Shown piece after piece: positions 4,542-5,106 of a DNA stretch of 5,106 nucleotides. The stretch's first letter is position 1. Every line of letters starts with the position of its first letter. The stretch is from Actinomycetota bacterium (GTDB lineage Bacteria > Actinomycetota > Acidimicrobiia > Acidimicrobiales > Ilumatobacteraceae): positions 1 to 5,106 of the forward strand of contig SXYT01000172.1 in assembly GCA_005788205.1 (NCBI GenBank), in the 5' to 3' direction. The notes under the pieces were generated by a model. It searched no databases, was not told the DNA's origin, and saw only the letters and a program-made list of their open reading frames with translations. A program made the translations under genes and the position numbers.

Positions 4542-5106
4542 TCCCGAGCGCGCTGATGCGCGCCTCGATGGTCCGGTCCTCGGAGAGGTCCAGTTCCTCC
4601 CATCTTTCCCGGGGGATTGATTCCGTCACCGAGCGGGGCACGAGTCCCACGAGTTCGGCGCGCTCCACCGTCGCACCTGTGCCTCTGCTTTCCCGTCGCA
4701 CCGCGTCGAATGCCTCCCGCGGGCCGGCAATCCCGAGGTCCACGAGGTTCATGCTGACCTGGGTGAGGCTGCCCATCTGCAGGCCAAGGGTGCGGACCGC
4801 CGGGGCGCGCACGCGCCCTGCAATCGCACGGGTTTCCTCCAGGGTGCACCCGCTGAGCCACACGTTGTAGGCCACCAGCACCTCCCTTGCCCCCACGCAC
4901 ACTGCTCCCGCCGTCGGGTGGGCAGTTGCGGGGCCGGTGTCGGGGGCGAGGTCTTTCCAGGCACGCCTGCGCACCTCCGGGAGCGTCAGCCCGGTGCCGT
5001 ACAGGAACGCAGGTACGTCGAGGGTCGCCGAGATCCAGCGCGCGAAGTCATCCCTCGCTGCGATCGCCTCGGGGAAACCCGAGCCAGCGAGCGGAACGAA
5101 GGGCAC
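4531..5106 (-). CDS. ftcD: Glutamate formimidoyltransferase, partial (5' end beyond window)
   Basis: The 191 codons seen here are the C-terminal part of a formimidoyltransferase. The enzyme moves the formimino group of N-formimino-glutamate to tetrahydrofolate in histidine degradation, and can also act on 5-formyltetrahydrofolate. Family blocks, numbered from the window edge, are PFVPL (2-6), VPAFLYG (31-37), AHPTAGA (62-68), VGAREVLVAYNVWL (71-84), LGLQMGSLTQVSMNL (107-121) and ERAELVGLVPR (148-158). The codon at the edge is GTG, but it is most likely an internal Val, because PFVPL normally lies about 100 residues into the protein. The N-terminal subdomain with the expected catalytic His is therefore outside the window. 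The protein ends after the transferase domain, so there is no fused cyclodeaminase as in the animal bifunctional enzyme. The gene is convergent with whiB, and the two stop regions overlap by 11 bases. It is probably a metabolic neighbour with no link to the regulator. Confidence 0.92.
   Translation of the reverse strand: MPFVPLAGSGFPEAIAARDDFARWISATLDVPAFLYGTGLTLPEVRRRAWKDLAPDTGPATAHPTAGAVCVGAREVLVAYNVWLSGCTLEETRAIAGRVRAPAVRTLGLQMGSLTQVSMNLVDLGIAGPREAFDAVRRESRGTGATVERAELVGLVPRSVTESIPRERWEELDLSEDRTIEARISALGISR

Noticed and set aside
5104..5106. GTG at the window edge as the start of the formimidoyltransferase
   Set aside because: The residues that follow (PFVPL) normally sit about 100 residues into the family, so this is an internal Val codon and the gene is cut by the window edge.

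Overview
This GC-rich window looks like chromosomal DNA of an actinobacterium. The strongest evidence is a WhiB-type four-cysteine iron-sulfur regulator, a family essentially confined to Actinomycetota and their phages. Codon use is uniformly G/C-ending, all genes belong to bacterial families, and no mobile-element, phage, tRNA, rRNA or CRISPR signature is visible. An Acidimicrobiia-like or related deep actinobacterial host is a guess only.

Layout: (1) bases 19-1458, plus strand, a magnesium-chelatase-I/MoxR-like AAA+ ATPase; (2) bases 1476-2027, minus strand, a small stand-alone class III adenylate cyclase with every catalytic residue present; (3) bases 2063-4066, plus strand, a 667-residue protein with a Met/Gln-rich helical region and a C-terminal von Willebrand factor A (VWA) domain with a complete metal site; (4) bases 4067-4259, a 193-base intergenic stretch with hairpins, a repeated palindrome, a promoter candidate and a 26-base operator-like dyad; (5) bases 4260-4541, plus strand, a WhiB/WhiB2(WhmD)-type regulator; (6) bases 4531-5106, minus strand, the C-terminal two thirds of a glutamate formimidoyltransferase (FtcD) that runs off the right edge and overlaps the whiB 3' end by 11 bases.

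The AAA+ ATPase and the VWA protein are the two halves of a known but functionally uncharacterised pair. From memory, the mycobacterial Rv0958/Rv0959 pair has the same types and similar lengths. Such pairs resemble the ChlI/ChlD motor of magnesium chelatase and the MoxR/VWA systems, in which the ATPase remodels or loads metal into a partner bound through the VWA domain. No ChlH-like subunit is present here, so tetrapyrrole metalation is not supported. The unusual feature is that the cyclase gene lies between the two partners on the opposite strand. It is convergent with the ATPase gene (17-base gap) and divergent from the VWA gene (35-base gap). The VWA gene must therefore be reached by read-through across an antisense gene or by a promoter inside or beside the cyclase 5' end. 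Whether cAMP is functionally tied to the ATPase/VWA machine is an open inference.

The WhiB gene seems to be a separate unit with its own leader and a strong ribosome binding site before a GTG start. FtcD belongs to histidine degradation and one-carbon metabolism and is probably an unrelated neighbour.
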